A stretch of 64,000 bases of DNA from Andreprevotia lacus DSM 23236 (lineage in GTDB: Bacteria > Pseudomonadota > Gammaproteobacteria > Burkholderiales > Chitinibacteraceae). Location of the stretch: NCBI RefSeq assembly GCF_900176275.1, contig NZ_FWXD01000008.1:116958-180957 (forward strand), given 5' to 3'. A model generated the notes under the pieces. The model searched no databases and was not told the DNA's origin. It saw only the letters and a program-made list of their open reading frames with translations. Shown here in pieces: positions 60,774-64,000 of the stretch; positions within the stretch are counted from its first letter, which is position 1; each line of letters begins with the position of its first letter. Both the position numbers and the translations under genes were made by a program.

Positions 60774-63397
60774 GCGCCCTCCACGCTGGCGCGCGGGTAT
60801 AGATTCGCTCGTTCTGCACCGACCCGATCGAGCACGGTCGACGCATCAAGTTGCACCAGCGCCAGATCGGCTTCAAACAGATGCGCACCGGTCAGGTCTG
60901 CACTGCGCAGGTCGGCGCCGCGCAATATGGCTTGCATCAAGTTGGCCCCAGCAAGGCGGGCGCCGATCAGGCTGGCGTCGATCAGCAGGCAACCGGGGGC
61001 TTGCACCCCCTGCAGATTGGCACCATGCAGCAGCGCGCCAGAAAGATCGCAGTCGCTCAGCGTGGCCCCAACCAGGCAAGCACGCTCCAGCAGGGTATCC
61101 CGCCAGTTGCAAGCCTGTAGTTCGGCGGCGCTGAAATCGGCATCGGACAGATTGCAGTCGAGCGCCGCGTAGCAGTCAGTGAGGATGGTAGCGACACAGG
61201 AAATGCCGATCGCATCGGTCTCGGCCAGACTGCAACCATCAAGCACCGCACCGTCAAAACCGGTTTTGTCCAGGCGGCAGTTCAGCCAGTTGCATCCGGC
61301 CAGTACCGCGTCTTCAAATTGCACGTCTATCAGCGTGCAAGACTGGAAATCCACGTCCTCCATGCTGGCGTCATCGAACCGGCAACGCTTGAACTCGCTT
61401 TGCTGCAGGTTCAATGTTGCAATGCAGACTTCCCGGAAATCACAGTCGTTGAATTCCGCCTCCTGCCAGTCGGCAGTCGCAATCATTGCGCCGGCAAAGC
61501 ATGCTTGTTGTACCTGCACATGTGAAAGGTTGGCCGACACCAGGCGGGCGGAAGCCAGCGAACTATTGCTGAGTCTCGCGCGGGCAAGCACCGCCTCGCT
61601 CAGGTCTGCACCGTCCAGCTTGCAGCCTTCGAGATTGGCACTTTCCAGCAACGCACCGACCATGCGGGCACCGGTCAGATCCAGTCCGGACAGGTCAGCG
61701 CCGGTCAAATCCAGTCCGGACAAGTCACGATTCAGTGCATATTGCTGCAGTACTTGCTCGCGCACTTGCGCTGAAGCGGTCGGTGACAATGCCGGTGCAG
61801 CAGCGCAGAACGCGACCGAGTGCAGATAAAGCTGGCGCAGCTGCCGGGCAGTATCGTTGGCAGGCGGCAACACGGCGCCAAATCCGGTGGGCGCGGGAAA
61901 TGGCGCAGGTGGAGGCATGTCGGTTAGTTGGGCCGCCCGGCTGGCATATTCAAAGGCAGGCGCCTGCCCCGGGTTTTCAAGCTGCGCCAAGAGTACCTGC
62001 GCGGTAGGGTCGCTTGCACGCTGACGCAGTTCTTCGTGCAACATTTGCTGTTCCACCGCCATTCTGGCGGAAATTTCCGTCTCTTTCTGCCGCAAGGCCG
62101 CATCGAATTGCGGTAGATCGGCGAGGCGTTGCAGTCGGGGCATGTCTTGAGCGACATCGGGCATGGACGGAGGCAGCCCGGCAGCCTTCATTTGCTCGTT
62201 GCGGCTGTGCTGCTCGCGCTGCAGACGGGCATCCATTCTTTGCTCCAGCGCGCCGGCTGGCCTGGTTCCCAGCGGTTCGGTATCGAATGATTGCCCGATA
62301 AGCGCCTCGCTGATGAGCGCTGCCTCATCGAATACATACAAATCGCCATCATCAGGATCGATTCGTTGGGCAAGGACTGCCTCGTAGTGCTCAAGCGGGC
62401 GGGGGGCTGCAAGCGCTTCAAATGCCGGCATCAGGTGCGCCACCTTGCTGGCATCGTCATCATCGATGGCCATGCTGCCGTGATAGATCAGAATGGCGCA
62501 TTCCTCGTGCGGCACAAACCAGGTCGTGGTCAACCGCAGCGGCAGCTCGGCAAAAACCAGCGCGCCATCCTCGCCATCCGCGGGGGCATCATCCCGCAGC
62601 GTCACAAAACAGCGCGCGTGCGCCTGCGGTAATTGTCCGGCAAACACCGGAAATTCGGGATGCATGTTCACAAAGCGATAGCTCAGCCCAGCGGGCAAGC
62701 TATCCTGGCCGCGCCATTGCTGATCCGGCGGGGCAAGATTGAAGTAGTGCCAGTCGAACGAGGGCGGGAACCCCGGCGCATGTTCCTGCAACCATCGTTC
62801 GTCATACTGGCCCATCAGCGCCATGTGCGAGGGGGCACTGATGTCCACGCGGCCAAAGCCTGCCGGAGGGAGGCTTTGCTGAGGCGAGGTCAGCAACTGG
62901 TGCGCATGCTCGATATTGGGCGCGCGCTGTACCTGCTGACCGTCAATCCATTCGGGGGCATGGCCGATGCCGGCGAGGTTTTCCGCATGGCCTGCGCCAC
63001 CGTAAGCATGATTGCGATCCAGCGGCATCACGTCAAACGGCTGCGGCGTGGTGGTCGAGCCAGCCAGCCAATAGCGGTCGCCGAAGACGGTCAGCCGCTT
63101 TTGCTTGTCGCCCACACAAGCCTCGACGGCGCAGCAGGTTTTTCCCGCCTGGTGCAATGTGGTCGCGATGCCTGAAACCAGGTATTCCGCCGACGGCTTG
63201 GGCATGGTCAGGTCGATCAGGCCGTCATCGCCCAATGTGTCTTCCACCAGCTCCCACAATTCCTGCTCGGGCAGCAACACCGGGCGCTCGCCGCCGAGCG
63301 CTACCAGTGCCATGACTGCGACGCACAGATGTGGTTGCTGTTGCTGCCGGTAGGCACGATGCAATACGCCGAGGCGCAAAGGTTTGATGATTTCCAT
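60770..63397 (-). CDS. DUF2169-pentapeptide fusion protein, T6SS adaptor type
   Basis: The 875-residue protein has a DUF2169 domain (about 1-330) that starts MEIIKPLRLGVLHRAYR and includes GDRYWLAG, RNHAYGGAGH and FNLAPPDQQW. A charged middle (about 380-450) follows, then a long pentapeptide beta-helix (about 555-865). DUF2169 proteins act as adaptors that load effectors on VgrG/PAAR in some type VI systems. The fused beta-helix is probably a cargo or spike contact. It lies just downstream of the DUF3592 gene. Confidence 0.88.
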   Translation of the reverse strand: MEIIKPLRLGVLHRAYRQQQQPHLCVAVMALVALGGERPVLLPEQELWELVEDTLGDDGLIDLTMPKPSAEYLVSGIATTLHQAGKTCCAVEACVGDKQKRLTVFGDRYWLAGSTTTPQPFDVMPLDRNHAYGGAGHAENLAGIGHAPEWIDGQQVQRAPNIEHAHQLLTSPQQSLPPAGFGRVDISAPSHMALMGQYDERWLQEHAPGFPPSFDWHYFNLAPPDQQWRGQDSLPAGLSYRFVNMHPEFPVFAGQLPQAHARCFVTLRDDAPADGEDGALVFAELPLRLTTTWFVPHEECAILIYHGSMAIDDDDASKVAHLMPAFEALAAPRPLEHYEAVLAQRIDPDDGDLYVFDEAALISEALIGQSFDTEPLGTRPAGALEQRMDARLQREQHSRNEQMKAAGLPPSMPDVAQDMPRLQRLADLPQFDAALRQKETEISARMAVEQQMLHEELRQRASDPTAQVLLAQLENPGQAPAFEYASRAAQLTDMPPPAPFPAPTGFGAVLPPANDTARQLRQLYLHSVAFCAAAPALSPTASAQVREQVLQQYALNRDLSGLDLTGADLSGLDLTGARMVGALLESANLEGCKLDGADLSEAVLARARLSNSSLASARLVSANLSHVQVQQACFAGAMIATADWQEAEFNDCDFREVCIATLNLQQSEFKRCRFDDASMEDVDFQSCTLIDVQFEDAVLAGCNWLNCRLDKTGFDGAVLDGCSLAETDAIGISCVATILTDCYAALDCNLSDADFSAAELQACNWRDTLLERACLVGATLSDCDLSGALLHGANLQGVQAPGCLLIDASLIGARLAGANLMQAILRGADLRSADLTGAHLFEADLALVQLDASTVLDRVGAERANLYPRASVEGA

Positions 63398-63402
63398 GCG
63401 CC

Positions 63403-63792
63403 TTACTCAGCAGGATGGTCGAGACGAACAAGGTCGACCACCACGGCGCCGTCAGGCCGGGCGTCGACACGCAGCGGTACCTTTAGCCCCGGCTGTACGC
63501 GAGGCATGGCCGTAAATGGAATGACCTGTTCAAAGCTGGCCTGGCGCGATTTTTTGTCTTGTTGATAACTCACTACAAGGCGCGCCACGGGCAAGTTGTT
63601 GATCTCGTTGCCGGTTTGCTCGATAGCGACTACTGCGCCCTGCACACGGCTGCCCTGCTGCTGCAGTCGTTGGTAGGTATCCGCCATATCGTTGGCAGAC
63701 GCCATGGATTGCCAGACAACGACAACGACAAAAACAACGAGGCCACCAAAAAACAGGGTCAGCAAGCCGCCCCAGAATTGTGCATTGGTCAA
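63403..63792 (-). CDS. DUF3592-like membrane protein
   Basis: The 129-residue protein has one strong N-terminal membrane helix (FWGGLLTLFFGGLVVFVVVVVW) and a soluble DUF3592-type domain outside (GAVVAIEQTGN... VSYQQDKKS). The TTG at 63792 is preferred, with GGAGG six bases upstream; the ATG at 63825 has no ribosome site. It lies five bases before the DUF2169 gene. It could be an accessory or immunity protein; its function is unknown. Confidence 0.65.
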   Translation of the reverse strand: MTNAQFWGGLLTLFFGGLVVFVVVVVWQSMASANDMADTYQRLQQQGSRVQGAVVAIEQTGNEINNLPVARLVVSYQQDKKSRQASFEQVIPFTAMPRVQPGLKVPLRVDARPDGAVVVDLVRLDHPAE

Positions 63793-63880
63793 AGCCGACC
63801 TCCAGCAAAGTATTTCTGAAAACATGCCACGGCATAGCCATTCATCTGGTCATGGCAATAGCGAATGTCTGGTTTGTTTT

Positions 63881-64000
63881 TCAAGGGGCTGCGCCGCCAC
63901 CTGCACCGCCACCTGCGCCGCCACCTGCGCCGCCACCTGCGCCGCCACCTGCGCCGCCACCTGCGCCGCCACCTGCGCCGCCACCTGCGCCGCCACCTGC
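63881..64000 (-). CDS. C-terminus of a protein with an (AGGG)9 tail, partial
   Basis: On the minus strand the frame from the right edge reads nine exact Ala-Gly-Gly-Gly units, then Ala-Ala-Pro and TGA at 63883-63881. The rest lies beyond the window. As the first readable gene of a type VI operon it is probably VgrG or a linked protein, but the available 39 residues cannot prove that. Confidence 0.6.
   Translation of the reverse strand, partial: AGGGAGGGAGGGAGGGAGGGAGGGAGGGAGGGAGGGAAP
63893..64000. repeat. 12-bp tandem repeat, nine units
   Basis: On the minus strand the unit is GCAGGTGGCGGC. Nine units fill 108 bases to the window edge; one unit ends GGT instead of GGC. The array may continue to the right. 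Confidence 0.95.

Noticed and set aside
63893..64000. Repeat array as a CRISPR or intergenic repeat
   Set aside because: Units are 12 bp with no spacers and stay in frame with a stop codon; it is a coding repeat.

Overview
The window is a dense stretch of bacterial chromosome with about 60% G+C by eye. Gene content and protein style point to a betaproteobacterium, most likely in or near the Neisseriales. The pointers are the DUF2863, DUF1631 and DUF2917 families, a ZnuD-like TonB receptor beside Zur, AcnB, a large NAD-glutamate dehydrogenase, and a pyrG-kdsA-eno-ftsB cluster. Nothing inside the window fixes the genus. About 53 protein genes and one tRNA are supported; two protein genes are cut by the window ends.

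Layout. 1-7404 holds mixed small genes: a DUF2863 fragment, GNAT, a YkgJ-type Cys cluster protein, VanZ-like, an RhlE-type DEAD-box helicase with a long structured leader, an MscS channel, a WbuC cupin, a small unknown, a GIY-YIG protein and a LysR regulator. 7556-14802 holds acnB, an alkylation-repair operon (ada, a 2OG-Fe(II) oxygenase, alkB) behind a probable Ada box, trhO, DUF1456 and tRNA-Gly. 14901-21449 is a TetR-controlled RND tripartite efflux operon. 21522-27713 holds phaB, an SDR, and the housekeeping run pyrG, kdsA, eno, ftsB. 27829-38712 holds a MocR regulator, DUF2917, mnmC, a ceramidase-like membrane protein, gnd, lysS, prfB without its programmed frameshift, and a degenerate receiver/HD-GYP protein. 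38883-51175 holds NAD-GDH, DUF1631, an ABC-F ATPase, a retropepsin-like protease, a membrane phosphoesterase and a PsiD-like decarboxylase. 51396-57775 holds xylulokinase, a TonB receptor divergent from zur, and a MarR/FAD-monooxygenase divergent pair with twin operators.

57870-64000, all on the minus strand, is a type VI secretion cargo-type operon. In transcription order it has the end of a protein with a nine-unit Ala-Gly-Gly-Gly tail (probably the carrier spike or a partner), a DUF3592 membrane protein, a DUF2169-pentapeptide fusion, a second pentapeptide protein, DUF3540, a DUF4150 PAAR-like tip and an alpha/beta hydrolase overlapping the tip gene by 4 bases. The hydrolase is the best candidate here for an undescribed secreted effector. 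No T6SS core gene is in the window.

Regulatory structure is clear in several places: tandem TetR palindromes, paired MarR palindromes 33 bp apart, a palindrome fitting Zur control of the receptor, an AAT-N6-GCAA Ada box, and direct repeats before the MocR gene. All functions are inferred by reading translated sequence; no database search was run.
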